Source of the DNA: Ruminiclostridium hungatei
Lineage (GTDB): Bacteria; Bacillota; Clostridia; Acetivibrionales; DSM-1351
Reading direction: 5' to 3'
DNA: 64,000 nucleotides
Assembly: GCF_002051585.1 (NCBI RefSeq)
Contig: NZ_MZGX01000021.1
Span: 1 to 64,000, forward strand
The translations under genes and the position numbers were made by a program. Below are positions 54,151-63,421 of this stretch, in pieces. Under the pieces are notes generated by a model that saw only the letters and a program-made list of their open reading frames with translations, was not told the origin of the DNA and did not search any database. Numbering within the stretch: position 1 is the first letter of the stretch; each line of letters begins with the position of its first letter.

Positions 54151-54378
54151 TAATGATATATAATACGTCTATGGTTTTTAATATCAGTGCCAGCTTAGGA
54201 TTGATATATTCCACAATGATATTTATAATATATTTTAGCATAATTTTCATTGGTTGTTTTTTTTATTTCTATATTTGTGTCATGCTGGGTCCAATCAGAG
54301 GAAAGGGTGTCGGCTTGACCCGTGAACGGCTTTTATTTTATTTTGCATTGCTGCATAGCAGCGGAAAGGGTGGTAGAA

Positions 54379-55608
54379 ATGAGTACTCAAAAAGAAAAGG
54401 TTTTATTGGCATATTCCGGCGGACTTGATACCTCGATAATTATTCCATGGCTTAAAGAGAACTATGGCTATGAAGTTATTGCAATGGCCGGAGACGTGGG
54501 ACAGGGCGAAGAACTGGAGCCCTTGCATGAAAAGGCTATAAAGACAGGTGCTTCCAAGCTTTACATAGAAAATTTGCAGGAAGAATTCATAACAGACTTT
54601 ATTTATCCCACCTTGAAGGCTAATGCGGTTTATGAAGGAAAATACCTGCTGGGAACCTCCTTTGCAAGACCAATCATAGCGAAAAGAATGGTGGAGATAG
54701 CGTTGAAGGAAGGCTGTACCGCCATTTGCCACGGTGCTACCGGAAAAGGAAACGACCAGGTACGATTTGAACTGACTGTGAAGGCTCTTGCCCCTCACCT
54801 TAAAATAATCGCTCCCTGGAGAATCTGGGACATTAAATCAAGAGAAGATGCCATAGACTACGCGGAGGCAAGAAATATTCCCATACCCGTAACCAAGAAG
54901 GACAACTACAGCATGGACAGGAACCTCTGGCATCTCAGCCATGAAGGCTCCGACCTGGAAGATCCCTGGAACGAACCCCAGTACGACAAATTGCTCAAGC
55001 TGATGGTTTCTCCTGAGAAGGCTCCGGATGCTCCAACCTATGTTGAAATATATTTTGAGCAGGGCATACCAAAAAAGGTTAACGGAGTTGAATACAGCCC
55101 CATAGAATTGATGGATGTACTCAACAAGCTGGCAGGTGCAAACGGTGTTGGCATTATCGACATGGTAGAAAACAGGCTTGTGGGTATGAAATCCAGAGGA
55201 GTTTATGAAACCCCCGGCGGAACGGTGCTCTATGCCGCTCACAGGGAATTGGAACTGCTTTGTCTCGACAGGGACACCTTGCATTACAAGGACATAGTTG
55301 CTCAAAGATTTGCCGAGCTGGTTTATTTCGGACAATGGTACACACCTCTTCGTGAATCCCTGTCAGCATTTGTTGACAAGACCCAGGAAACCGTAACAGG
55401 TACTGTGAGAATGAAGCTTTACAAGGGCAATTGCATGCCTGCAGGTGCTAAATCGGAGTACTCCTTGTACAGTGAAGCAATTGCCACCTTCAGCAAGGAC
55501 GAAGTATACAACCAGAAGGATGCCGAAGGCTTTATAAACCTTTTCGGGCTTCCTCTCAAGGTCAGGGCACAGATGCTTCAAAACCTGCAGAACAAGGAAC
55601 AGAAATAA
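54379..55608 (+). CDS. argG: Argininosuccinate synthase
   Basis: A 409-residue ATP-dependent ligase joining citrulline and aspartate. The PP-loop [17 protein letters not shown] is at the N-terminus, followed by the conserved segments [15 protein letters not shown] and [20 protein letters not shown] chose the ATG at 54379 with AAAGGGTGG upstream; an earlier in-frame ATG adds residues that do not fit the family. argH follows 111 bases downstream. Confidence 0.96.
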   Translation: MSTQKEKVLLAYSGGLDTSIIIPWLKENYGYEVIAMAGDVGQGEELEPLHEKAIKTGASKLYIENLQEEFITDFIYPTLKANAVYEGKYLLGTSFARPIIAKRMVEIALKEGCTAICHGATGKGNDQVRFELTVKALAPHLKIIAPWRIWDIKSREDAIDYAEARNIPIPVTKKDNYSMDRNLWHLSHEGSDLEDPWNEPQYDKLLKLMVSPEKAPDAPTYVEIYFEQGIPKKVNGVEYSPIELMDVLNKLAGANGVGIIDMVENRLVGMKSRGVYETPGGTVLYAAHRELELLCLDRDTLHYKDIVAQRFAELVYFGQWYTPLRESLSAFVDKTQETVTGTVRMKLYKGNCMPAGAKSEYSLYSEAIATFSKDEVYNQKDAEGFINLFGLPLKVRAQMLQNLQNKEQK

Positions 55609-55639
55609 TTGCAGATACTTTAAATATTATTTTCATTTT

Positions 55640-55670
55640 AAGGGGACAATCCGAAAGGGACTGTCCCCTT
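55640..55670. promoter_or_regulatory. Hairpin between argG and argH
   Basis: AAGGGGACA (55640-55648) and TGTCCCCTT (55662-55670) form a 9-bp stem with a 13-base loop. No T run follows, so it is more likely a processing or stability element within the argGH transcript than a terminator. Confidence 0.5.
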
Positions 55671-55719
55671 ATCCGGTAAAATATCAGCCATATAATAAAT
55701 GATAGATTGAGGTGTTTTT

Positions 55720-57099
55720 ATGAAACTTTGGGGCGGAAGATTTGAAAAAGGAACGGACAAGCTTGTGGATGATTTCAATTCCTCCATAAGATTTGACTGC
55801 CGTATGTACAGGCAGGATATTCTGGGAAGCATAGCCCATTCAAATATGCTGGGGAAATGCGGCATTATTTCTATTGAAGAAAGTACGCTTATACAAAATA
55901 CCCTGAGGGATATCCTCAAGGATATTGAAGACGGTAAAATAGAGTTTGAAGTGGATGCCGAAGATATTCATATGAATGTGGAAAAAATCCTTATCTCCAG
56001 AATCGGAGATACCGGAAAGAAGCTGCATACCGGCAGAAGCAGGAACGACCAGGTTGCATTGGATATCAGAATGTATCTCAGAGATGAAATAACTGCAATA
56101 AGCCGGATGCTTATTGCCCTTAAAAAGAATATCTTAAAGATATCCGAAGAAAATACCGCAACAATCCTTCCCGGCTATACCCACCTGCAGAGGGCACAGC
56201 CAATAACCTTCGCCCATCATATGATGGCTTATTTTGAGATGTTCAGACGGGATTATTCAAGGCTAAGTGACTGCTATTCCAGAATGAATATGCTGCCGTT
56301 GGGTTCGGGGGCCCTGGCAGGTACCACTTACCCCCTTGACAGGCATATGGTTGCCGCCGAACTGGGCTTCAGCGATGTGACCAGGAACAGCCTTGATGCG
56401 GTCAGCGACAGGGATTTTGCCATCGAGCTGGCCTCCTGCCTGTCCATACTTATGATGCATGTAAGCAGGCTCAGTGAAGAAATTATTTTATGGTCTTCCC
56501 ACGAGTTTGGCTTTGTGGAACTGGACGATGCCTACAGCACAGGCAGCAGCATCATGCCCCAGAAGAAGAATCCCGATGTGGCAGAACTGGCCCGTGGTAA
56601 GACAGGACGTGTATATGGCAGTCTTATGACGCTGCTTACCGTCATGAAATCGCTGCCGCTGGCGTACAACAAGGATATGCAGGAAGACAAGGAAGCCATA
56701 TTTGACGCAGTGGACACGGTTAAAATGTGCCTTCCCGTCTTTTCAAGCATGCTGGCAACCATGAAGCTCCGGAAAGCCAATATGTATAAGGCTGCCCAGG
56801 GAGGTTTTACAAATGCCACCGACATTGCGGATTATCTTGTTAAAAAGGGAATTCCCTTCAGAAGCGCCCATGAAATCATAGGTAAAATGGTGCTGTACTG
56901 TATTGATAAAAATAAGGCCATTGATGAAATGACCATGGAGGAATTCAAAAGCTTTTCAGACAAGATACAGGAAGATGTCTACACCGAAATAAGCCTTGAG
57001 AAATGTGTTTCGGGCAGAAGCCTGCCAGGCGGGCCCGCTGCTGAAACAGTTCTGAAGGCTGTACAGGAGGGCAGGGAATACCTGGCTTCGTTGGAGTAA
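55720..57099 (+). CDS. argH: Argininosuccinate lyase
   Basis: A 459-residue enzyme of the fumarase/aspartase superfamily that splits argininosuccinate into arginine and fumarate. Landmarks are [10 protein letters not shown] at the N-terminus, [13 protein letters not shown], and the family signature [16 protein letters not shown] with the catalytic serine loop. GAGGTG precedes the ATG. Together with argG it completes arginine synthesis from citrulline. Confidence 0.96.
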   Translation: MKLWGGRFEKGTDKLVDDFNSSIRFDCRMYRQDILGSIAHSNMLGKCGIISIEESTLIQNTLRDILKDIEDGKIEFEVDAEDIHMNVEKILISRIGDTGKKLHTGRSRNDQVALDIRMYLRDEITAISRMLIALKKNILKISEENTATILPGYTHLQRAQPITFAHHMMAYFEMFRRDYSRLSDCYSRMNMLPLGSGALAGTTYPLDRHMVAAELGFSDVTRNSLDAVSDRDFAIELASCLSILMMHVSRLSEEIILWSSHEFGFVELDDAYSTGSSIMPQKKNPDVAELARGKTGRVYGSLMTLLTVMKSLPLAYNKDMQEDKEAIFDAVDTVKMCLPVFSSMLATMKLRKANMYKAAQGGFTNATDIADYLVKKGIPFRSAHEIIGKMVLYCIDKNKAIDEMTMEEFKSFSDKIQEDVYTEISLEKCVSGRSLPGGPAAETVLKAVQEGREYLASLE

Positions 57100-57123
57100 G
57101 TTAAGGAAGAATAAATATTTGAA

Positions 57124-57156
57124 AGAGATAGCTGGCAGTCAGCTATCTCTCTTTTT
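57124..57156 (+). terminator. Intrinsic terminator of argGH
   Basis: AGAGATAGCTG and CAGCTATCTCT form a perfect 11-bp stem with a five-base loop, followed by CTTTTT. It lies 25 bases after the argH stop codon. Confidence 0.92.
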
Positions 57157-57388
57157 ATCCGTATATGGGTGTTAAGCTCAAGGGCTGCATGGTCCATTTC
57201 CTGTAATCCGCCAGCATAATTATTTACCGGTATCCGGGCTTATATGAATACAGGAATAATCATTCCGATTATAAGTGAAAATAAAATCATTAAAACCGGA
57301 GCACTGCCGGCGGTCAGGGAAATATAGATTAAATAAAATATCGAGGTCATCAGAAAGCTGCTTGGCACTGAAACAAGGCAGAGTTGTT

Positions 57389-58153
57389 CTACAGCAAAGA
57401 TATCCATTCACCCTGATTGAATACTTTTAACCCCTGGCTCTCAATTTCATCCTTTGATGTTTCATAATGTGTAAAGTCATCATAATGTATGGGAACAACT
57501 ACCCTTGGACTTATTTTATTCACCATTTGCTTCAGCATGGGAACCGACATGGTTAAAGGTCCGCCATTCATATCCTTACGGACCTCTCCCAGATTTGCAA
57601 TAAGAATGTCTATCTTTTCTTTTTCAAGTGGTTTCAGAACCTTACCATGGTAAACTGTATCAGAGGTAACATATATGGTTTTCTTTTCATTTCCATATGA
57701 TATTGTAATATAATATCCGTTTACCTTTCCAACCAGGGTCCTGGTTATAAGACTATTCCCGTGGAAAGCAGGTATGACCCTGATACTTACTTTATATTGC
57801 CCAATATTCATTTCTCTTGTATCATTCCAATCCAATACCCAGAGACTGGATAACCTTTTACCGGACAGGATGTCCACGGCATTTTTACAGGCAATAACCA
57901 CAGAATCTTCCTGTATTTTTGAGACACCAACCTCATCTATATGATCTGCATGCCCATGGGTAATCATCCAGACCTTTATATCAGTGAAAACTGAATCATC
58001 ATAGATTGGAGGTTTTACCCTTTTACTTTTAAATGACTTAAAATTATATTCAGTTCCCTCAGGCTTCAAAAAAGGATCACAGGCTATCTTTATTTTTTCG
58101 TCCACATCAAGCACGAAGCAAGCTCCCCCAACGTGAAAAATTTTTATATTCAT
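57389..58153 (-). CDS. MBL-fold metallohydrolase
   Basis: A 254-residue metallo-beta-lactamase-fold protein of the UlaG-like group. The metal motif MITHGHADHIDEVG (HxHxDH) is present, with FHGNSLITR, VTSDTVYHGK and the late histidine in VVVPIHYDDFTHYE. Substrates in this group are diverse (lactones, phosphodiesters, phosphonates), so no reaction can be assigned. GGGGGG precedes the ATG. No co-transcribed partner is evident. Confidence 0.85.
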   Translation of the reverse strand: MNIKIFHVGGACFVLDVDEKIKIACDPFLKPEGTEYNFKSFKSKRVKPPIYDDSVFTDIKVWMITHGHADHIDEVGVSKIQEDSVVIACKNAVDILSGKRLSSLWVLDWNDTREMNIGQYKVSIRVIPAFHGNSLITRTLVGKVNGYYITISYGNEKKTIYVTSDTVYHGKVLKPLEKEKIDILIANLGEVRKDMNGGPLTMSVPMLKQMVNKISPRVVVPIHYDDFTHYETSKDEIESQGLKVFNQGEWISLL

Positions 58154-58418
58154 TTTAACCCCCCCTTCATAAAATTTAACTAATCAAAATTTCACAACCA
58201 GCAACATGCATGTTTTAAAAATTGTAAATCAAATACGCATTCAATAATTGCACTTTTTTCTGACGCAGAATGCTATACACATACCAGCTTCCCAAGTCTT
58301 AATTGAAATTTTATGTTGTTTATTATATATCTTGGAAATGAAGTCTACAAGATAACAATGCTCACTTTATACAGGATATTTACCACTCTCAGGCGAGGAA
58401 TGTCACGAAAAATAAAAA
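58154..58418. other. AT-rich intergenic region
   Basis: I see no coding frame or RNA gene. It carries the leader of the MBL-fold gene on its left side and the terminator of the next small gene on its right. Confidence 0.4.
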
Positions 58419-58436
58419 ACAGAGCCAAAGCCCTGT
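58411..58436 (-). terminator. Intrinsic terminator after the two small genes
   Basis: ACAGAGC (58419-58425) pairs with GCCCTGT (58430-58436) with one wobble, around a four-base loop. On the minus strand it is followed by TTTTTATTTTT. Confidence 0.75.
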
Positions 58437-58467
58437 TAATCTGTTAACCAATTGTTGAAATTCTTTT

Positions 58468-58647
58468 CTATGCCAGTCTTTTACTTCCGTCTATATAAAT
58501 TCTCAGAGATATGTTGCCTGGGTTTAACTGCATTTTGATTCCAGACACCGTCACTCCCCTGTTTCCCAACTGAAGCTCCAGTTCACTTTTTATCTTCTCA
58601 AGAATATCATTGCTCTTATCCTCTTTTTTATTTTGTCTCCAGAACAT
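58468..58647 (-). CDS. Small protein of unknown function
   Basis: A 59-residue protein (from the ATG at 58647, preceded by GGGGG). It has a charged N-terminus with Trp-Arg-Gln-Asn and a helix DILEKIKSELELQLGNRG, then strands VSGIKMQLNPGNISLRIYID. It looks like a compact alpha-beta fold. It starts 22 bases after the next upstream small gene and probably forms an operon with it. The family is not recognised. Confidence 0.55.
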   Translation of the reverse strand: MFWRQNKKEDKSNDILEKIKSELELQLGNRGVTVSGIKMQLNPGNISLRIYIDGSKRLA

Positions 58648-58669
58648 ATATTGCCCCCCATAAAGCAAA

Positions 58670-58981
58670 TCAATTAATTTTGGCCTTTTTCTCCAGGGCC
58701 TTGCCCAGGCTGTACCATGAGTCCCTCAGCTTAAACCGCATTTCTTCATCCAGCGTTCTCTCAATTATGTCGTTGAGGCTTTTTCTGGCATGGATATAAT
58801 CTTTTATTTCAAACTCATCCTTCGCCAAAATATCTTCTATTTCAGACAGCCACTCTTTCAAATGTTCACTGCCTACATATTCGGAAGTTATTTTCTTTTT
58901 TATATGAGCAACTACCTGTTTAGTAGCTTTCCTTTTGACATCGGTATCGGTTTGTATTTTTTTAATCTGCCTTTGACTCAT
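58670..58981 (-). CDS. Small helical protein of unknown function
   Basis: A 103-residue, highly charged, almost entirely helical protein: MSQRQIKKIQTDTDVKRKAT at the start, LKEWLSEIEDILAKDEFEIK in the middle and SLGKALEKKAKI at the end. There is no membrane segment, signal or cysteine. It may be a regulatory or scaffold protein. It is co-directional with and 22 bases upstream of another small gene, and a terminator follows both. Confidence 0.6.
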   Translation of the reverse strand: MSQRQIKKIQTDTDVKRKATKQVVAHIKKKITSEYVGSEHLKEWLSEIEDILAKDEFEIKDYIHARKSLNDIIERTLDEEMRFKLRDSWYSLGKALEKKAKIN

Positions 58982-59176
58982 ATCCGCTCCATCTCCCTTT
59001 CAATTTTTAACACAAACTGTACAAATGCTATAACACAAATATGTATCCATTAATTTACATTTATTATATAATATTCCCAAGCTTATTGTAAACATTCCTT
59101 CCTCTAAATATACGTATAAATATACCTGCCCTGAAAAAATCAGAATTTATAGCCCAAGTATATTTCACGTACAGGG

Positions 59177-59218
59177 AAAAACCCCGCCAGACGCCAGTAT
59201 AACTGACCTCTAACGGGG
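59177..59218 (-). terminator. Intrinsic terminator of the deacetylase lipoprotein gene
   Basis: On the minus strand CCCCG, then an imperfect stem with G-T pairs, closes with CGGGG and runs into TTTTT. It lies about 20 bases after the stop codon. Confidence 0.8.
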
Positions 59219-59239
59219 CTGTATTATTTTCGTATGGCT

Positions 59240-60409
59240 CTAGTAAGTAACCAACTGCTTTCCATTCAACTTTGACATATCCACATTATTTTGCCTGGTT
59301 TGCGGCACGGTAACCGTATCGGGGTTTCCGTCGCTTATATACTGTGAGCTGCCCTTTTCCAGAGTTTTCAGCCACCAATCCAGGTCACATTCCACCTTTT
59401 TTTGCCCGGTGGACCTGACTCTGGGGAGCGCCAAGGGGTTAAACTTGGAGGAAACCGGTGAAGGTGCGGGGTTTGCTCCCACCAGCACTATTGCAGAATG
59501 CTTGTAATCCACACCCTGGTAACTTCCCTTTATAACATACTCCTTCAGGTTTTTAGATGCATTTCCAAAAGGCAGCGAAAAGGAATTAAAGGAATAGCCC
59601 GGAATTATCTCATTCATAAGAACCTGATTGCCTCCGACCTCTTCCAGCATTTTCTGAACGGTTTTCACCTCAGGCAAAGATACGTGGGTTTTAGTATGAT
59701 TGCCGATTTCAAAGCCCTTGTCCACAAGATAGCTCAGCCTGTCCGCCATATTTCCCGAACCCTGGAAGGTACTTACCCCAAGGTTCACATAGAATGTGCC
59801 CTTCATTCCGAAATCAGGGTGCTTCTTATTGAATTCCTCCAGTATGCCCACTGCGGATTTTGGATTTATAACCAGCTTGCCGTCTTTTTCAATTAAATTG
59901 AACTGTCCCGAGGTGCCGTCATCAAAAGTAAAAACCATGGGAATACAGCCTGCAGGTACATTAATATTGTTGTTCAGCATATCAGTTAAGCTGACCAGCC
60001 TGTATTTCCTGTCATACAAATCAGGCAGCAGCTTCTCAAATTCATCAAAGGTAGTAGTGTATTCATTGTTTCCCTTTGGATATGCTTCAACAAAATTGTG
60101 AAACATTACAACCATAATTTGGCCGCTTTCGTTGGGCTTCACCTTTGAGTAGTCTATAACGTCTACCTCTTTTGTCTCTGAAGCCTGTGCGGCTTGCGAG
60201 TTTTCAGATGTGCCGGCGGTCTGTGAGGACTGTCCTGCCGTATCAGATGCGGTAGCCGATGCCGTATCTGCTGCCGTAGCCGAGGCCACAGCCTGCGTGC
60301 CGGCAGAGTCTCCGGCGGTGGCCTTGCCTGTATAAATATTGCTCGAACAGCCTGTAAAAGCAGCCAGCATAACTGTCAGTGCCAAAAACATTGCATATAT
60401 TCTTTTCAT
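59240..60409 (-). CDS. Polysaccharide deacetylase lipoprotein
   Basis: A 389-residue lipoprotein starting at 60409 (GGAGACT upstream), with lipobox AAFTGC, and then an Ala/Thr/Ser-rich linker with repeated ATADTASATAS pentads. The NodB-type domain follows (MVVMFHNFVEAYPKGNNEYT, VFTFDDGTSGQF with the metal aspartates, GNHTKTHVSL with the metal histidines, SLPFGNAS). It belongs to the PdaA/YadE-like extracellular group and probably modifies peptidoglycan or a surface glycan. Confidence 0.88.
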   Translation of the reverse strand: MKRIYAMFLALTVMLAAFTGCSSNIYTGKATAGDSAGTQAVASATAADTASATASDTAGQSSQTAGTSENSQAAQASETKEVDVIDYSKVKPNESGQIMVVMFHNFVEAYPKGNNEYTTTFDEFEKLLPDLYDRKYRLVSLTDMLNNNINVPAGCIPMVFTFDDGTSGQFNLIEKDGKLVINPKSAVGILEEFNKKHPDFGMKGTFYVNLGVSTFQGSGNMADRLSYLVDKGFEIGNHTKTHVSLPEVKTVQKMLEEVGGNQVLMNEIIPGYSFNSFSLPFGNASKNLKEYVIKGSYQGVDYKHSAIVLVGANPAPSPVSSKFNPLALPRVRSTGQKKVECDLDWWLKTLEKGSSQYISDGNPDTVTVPQTRQNNVDMSKLNGKQLVTY

Positions 60410-60449
60410 AGTCTCCATCCCCAAAGTTTGTCTTTTGTATTTAGTAACC

Positions 60450-60737
60450 TCAGTCTTCAAAATCAACTGCATATATTGTTTCTTTTACAGTATTAATATA
60501 CTCTCCAAATTTCACATGAGCAGGGTGAACCTGATATGACTTCATATCTTCCAAGGAATCGAACTTTGAATACAGCACAACATCAAAGGATCTTTCGGCA
60601 TGCAATATATCTATTCCAACCTCAATTGACCTGATTAAGGGAATCTGATCCTTCAGGGCAAGCAGGTCCTTCTTTACTTTATCCAGTGTTTCCTTGCTTT
60701 TATCCTTTAATTTGAAAAATACCACATGTGTAAGCAT
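60450..60737 (-). CDS. Dabb-family (stress-responsive A/B barrel) protein
   Basis: A 95-residue alpha-beta barrel protein. It starts MLTHVVFFKLKDKSKE and has the family pattern PLIRSIEVGIDI, ERSFDVVLYSKFDSLEDMKS, YQVHPAHVKFGEYI. Members form dimers, but most have no known function. It lies 40 bases upstream of the deacetylase lipoprotein on the same strand. An AGGT-containing site precedes the ATG. Confidence 0.88.
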   Translation of the reverse strand: MLTHVVFFKLKDKSKETLDKVKKDLLALKDQIPLIRSIEVGIDILHAERSFDVVLYSKFDSLEDMKSYQVHPAHVKFGEYINTVKETIYAVDFED

Positions 60738-60851
60738 CCATCTACCTCCAAAAAATTTATTGTATATTTAATTTTAACCTTTATCTCAATATATAGTCAA
60801 ATATAAATATCCTTTTTCACCATTCAGTGTCGGATTTCAATTTATCCATGT

Positions 60852-60891
60852 AATAATTTATCATATTATCAGTTTATTATGATAAATTATT
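60852..60891. promoter_or_regulatory. 14+14 bp perfect inverted repeat in the gap before the Dabb gene
   Basis: AATAATTTATCATA and its exact complement are separated by 12 bases. The repeat is wholly AT and sits about 115 bases upstream of the Dabb start codon, so it may be an operator for that gene. Nothing else is recognisable in the 329-base gap apart from the hairpin at 61005. Confidence 0.45.
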
Positions 60892-61004
60892 AAAATAATG
60901 TATTGATAATTCTTTTTTAATGGCGTATAATTATACAATAAACTTGTGTATTAATACATTTAATTAAGCTTATATCTATTTTTTGATAAATCCCTATTAT
61001 TTAA

Positions 61005-61034
61005 GGGACTGACTTACGTCAGTCCCCCTTTTTT
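61005..61034 (+). terminator. Strong hairpin with T run on the plus strand
   Basis: GGGACTGAC (61005-61013) and GTCAGTCCC (61018-61026) form a 9-bp stem with a TTAC loop, followed on the plus strand by CCTTTTTTTT. No plus-strand gene precedes it. It may also act less efficiently as the terminator of the minus-strand YcdB/SLH gene. Confidence 0.65.
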
Positions 61035-61066
61035 TTGTCTATCTTTTGTTTATAATCCGCTTACCT

Positions 61067-63214
61067 CTATTTGCCAGCCAGGTAACTGTATATGGAGAGC
61101 AGTCCCTCCAGTCTTGTCATCTTGTTTTTCGGATTGAAATTGCCATTGCTGCCGTTCATAGCCTTGAAGCCTGATGCTATGCATACGTATCCCAGAAGCT
61201 CTGGGCTTATCTTTCCTGCATCCTTGAAATCCGATTTGTAAATCCCTTTTAATTCAGCCACCTTACTCAGGCCGAGGAATTTGACAAAGAACTTTGCTGC
61301 TTCTTCCCTGGTCAGAGCTGACGCAGGATTTTTTTCAGCCTTTGAGATTATGCCCGCATTAATAAGATTGGCATACATCTTTTCAACGGCTTTTTCCTTA
61401 TCTATACTGGAATCAAAGTAATACGTGTCATTGAGCTTGCACAGGAGAATCAGATAATCCTTCTGCAGCAACTGGTCATTGGCTTTGAGTTCATTTTCAA
61501 AATATCTGATGGATAACTGTGTAAGTATCTTTACCTGATTTTCTGCGTACAGTCCTTTAATATCGGTATAGTCTGAAATATTGCCGTCCTTGTATACAGT
61601 TCCTGAATAATTGAGGATATCCCCGGTTTCGGCACTTATGATGCAAGGCTTGCTGCTTTCAATGAAATAGCCCAGCACCGCTTCAACTGCCTCAGCTTGA
61701 GCAGGAACAATATCAATATAAGCGGTCTTCTCAGAATACTGGCTGACATATTCTATGCCAAAACCCAGCTTGCTGTTGTCAAAGAGCACCTCATATGCCT
61801 TTTCTACAGCTATTGCCTTTTTAGGATCATCAAATTTAAGTTCCTTTGTCCAGTGGATATTAAAACCGTTTATGTTTCCGCTGAGGTTGTCATAGGAAAC
61901 GGTTACAAAGTCAGCAGGGCATTCCAGGCCATTTTCTATTCTTACATACCTGAAATTATACTGTTCATTTTGCTTTTCATCATAAGTATAATAGGTATCG
62001 TCCAGTCTGGTATTTGAAAAATATGAAGGCATCAGGCTCTTTACAAATTCATCGCTTAGCTTTTGTGCCTCATCTTTTGACTTCTGTGGTTTTGTTCCTT
62101 CGGGAGAACTGTAATTTGTCCAGAAATCAATGAATTCCCCTGATTTTGCGTCCACCGACACCGACAGCTCTCTTGTTTCCTTTGTCTCCTTGTTTAAAAC
62201 CTTGGAATAGCGCAGATACCAGATGAAAGAATCCTTGTTTCTCCAGTCTTTTCTGAGTTCGGCACTGATAAGGGTGAAGCCGCTATCCAGCTTGAACTGG
62301 CTGATACCTCTTATCTTATTGTCAAGTTCTTCCTTGCCCAAAAGGCCTGCCATTCCCTTGACCGCATCCTGTTCCTCCGGGGTCAGTATTATAGCAGCAC
62401 CTCCTGCAACATCAGCCGCAGCCTCTTTCGCCATTGTGGAATTTGCAGTATAAATTCCGTATTGGTTGGGAAGCTTTTCAACATTTCCGGTAATTGCATC
62501 AATGTACTTGCTTGAATCCTTTGGCACGTATGCAAGGTAGGAGACCGATTTATCATCTGCAGACCTGATATTGTATACCAGTTTTAAACCAAGCTTCTGG
62601 ATAAAGGCCTGCTTAGCCTGTTCCAATGTGATTATTTTGTCTGAAGACTCAAACTTCATATCCTTTGAATAGTTGCAATTGAAGTTTGTTACCGCTCCGG
62701 TATAGTTATTTACGCTGACGGTTATTCTGTTTCCGGGGAAAAGTATTCCATTAACCTGCCTTTCGTAATTAAAGTAATAATCCCTTTCCTGTGAGTAGTT
62801 GGTATCCTCAACGTACCTGAATTCCTGAAGAAGCTTCGAATCCAGCTTTTGAACAAACTTTTCAGCTATCTCCCTGCCCTGGCTTTTTGAATACTTGGGA
62901 ATTTTCTTATCATAATTTGAATTATATTGATATGAGGAATAGTTGGAAATAAAACCATTCTCGTCAACTGTTACATTTATGTATTTCTGAGACTCTTCAT
63001 TGCTCCAGCCCAGGTTCCAGAGAGCAGTGCCGCTTTGATTGTAGATACTGTAATTAAACTTGTTGTAATCAGCAGGAATAGTTATTTTTTCCTTAACGGC
63101 CTTAATGGCATTTTCAAGTCCCTTGTCCGAAGTTGCAGAGCTGCTTGCCGCAACCGGAGATATAAATGTAACCAATAGTGTAATTACCAGCAGCATTGAA
63201 ATAATTTTTTTCAA
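61067..63214 (-). CDS. Secreted YcdB/YcdC-like protein with S-layer homology repeats
   Basis: A 715-residue exported protein. The signal peptide (1-23, ending PVAAS) is followed by two long similar halves with PepSY/YcdB-type features (FNYSIYNQSG, NRITVSVNNYTGAVTNFNC, then the related ECPADFVTVSYDNLSGNING). The last 110 residues carry about two SLH repeats (ALTREEAAKFFVKFLGLS, NFNPKNKMTRLEGLLSIYSY), which would attach it to the cell wall. It is probably a wall-anchored protease-inhibitor or wall-interaction protein; the exact role is unknown. Confidence 0.83.
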   Translation of the reverse strand: MKKIISMLLVITLLVTFISPVAASSSATSDKGLENAIKAVKEKITIPADYNKFNYSIYNQSGTALWNLGWSNEESQKYINVTVDENGFISNYSSYQYNSNYDKKIPKYSKSQGREIAEKFVQKLDSKLLQEFRYVEDTNYSQERDYYFNYERQVNGILFPGNRITVSVNNYTGAVTNFNCNYSKDMKFESSDKIITLEQAKQAFIQKLGLKLVYNIRSADDKSVSYLAYVPKDSSKYIDAITGNVEKLPNQYGIYTANSTMAKEAAADVAGGAAIILTPEEQDAVKGMAGLLGKEELDNKIRGISQFKLDSGFTLISAELRKDWRNKDSFIWYLRYSKVLNKETKETRELSVSVDAKSGEFIDFWTNYSSPEGTKPQKSKDEAQKLSDEFVKSLMPSYFSNTRLDDTYYTYDEKQNEQYNFRYVRIENGLECPADFVTVSYDNLSGNINGFNIHWTKELKFDDPKKAIAVEKAYEVLFDNSKLGFGIEYVSQYSEKTAYIDIVPAQAEAVEAVLGYFIESSKPCIISAETGDILNYSGTVYKDGNISDYTDIKGLYAENQVKILTQLSIRYFENELKANDQLLQKDYLILLCKLNDTYYFDSSIDKEKAVEKMYANLINAGIISKAEKNPASALTREEAAKFFVKFLGLSKVAELKGIYKSDFKDAGKISPELLGYVCIASGFKAMNGSNGNFNPKNKMTRLEGLLSIYSYLAGK

Positions 63215-63360
63215 TTCAGACCACCCCTTGTTTTTAATAAATTTTCAAATCTCAGTTAAATCTTGCCAACATTCTTTTAGACGCAGCTTACCTTTCAAGT
63301 GTTCCATATTTTATACAATATTTCATATAATTTTTGGCTGGAACCGGGTCGCACGTCAAT

Positions 63361-63393
63361 AAAAATAAAAGCAGCTTAATATAAAGCTGCTTT
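63361..63393 (-). terminator. Intrinsic terminator of the LysM gene
   Basis: AAAGCAGCTT (63368-63377) and AAGCTGCTTT (63384-63393) form a perfect 10-bp stem with a six-base loop. On the minus strand TATTTTT follows. Confidence 0.85.
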
Positions 63394-63421
63394 GAACTTA
63401 CATATATAATATATATTCAGG

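Noticed and set aside
54153-54428. Plus-strand frame leading into argG
   Set aside because: It overlaps argG in another frame and covers the probable promoter region.
57220-57411. A 63-codon minus-strand frame
   Set aside because: It overlaps the end of the MBL-fold gene and shows no coding character or start signal.
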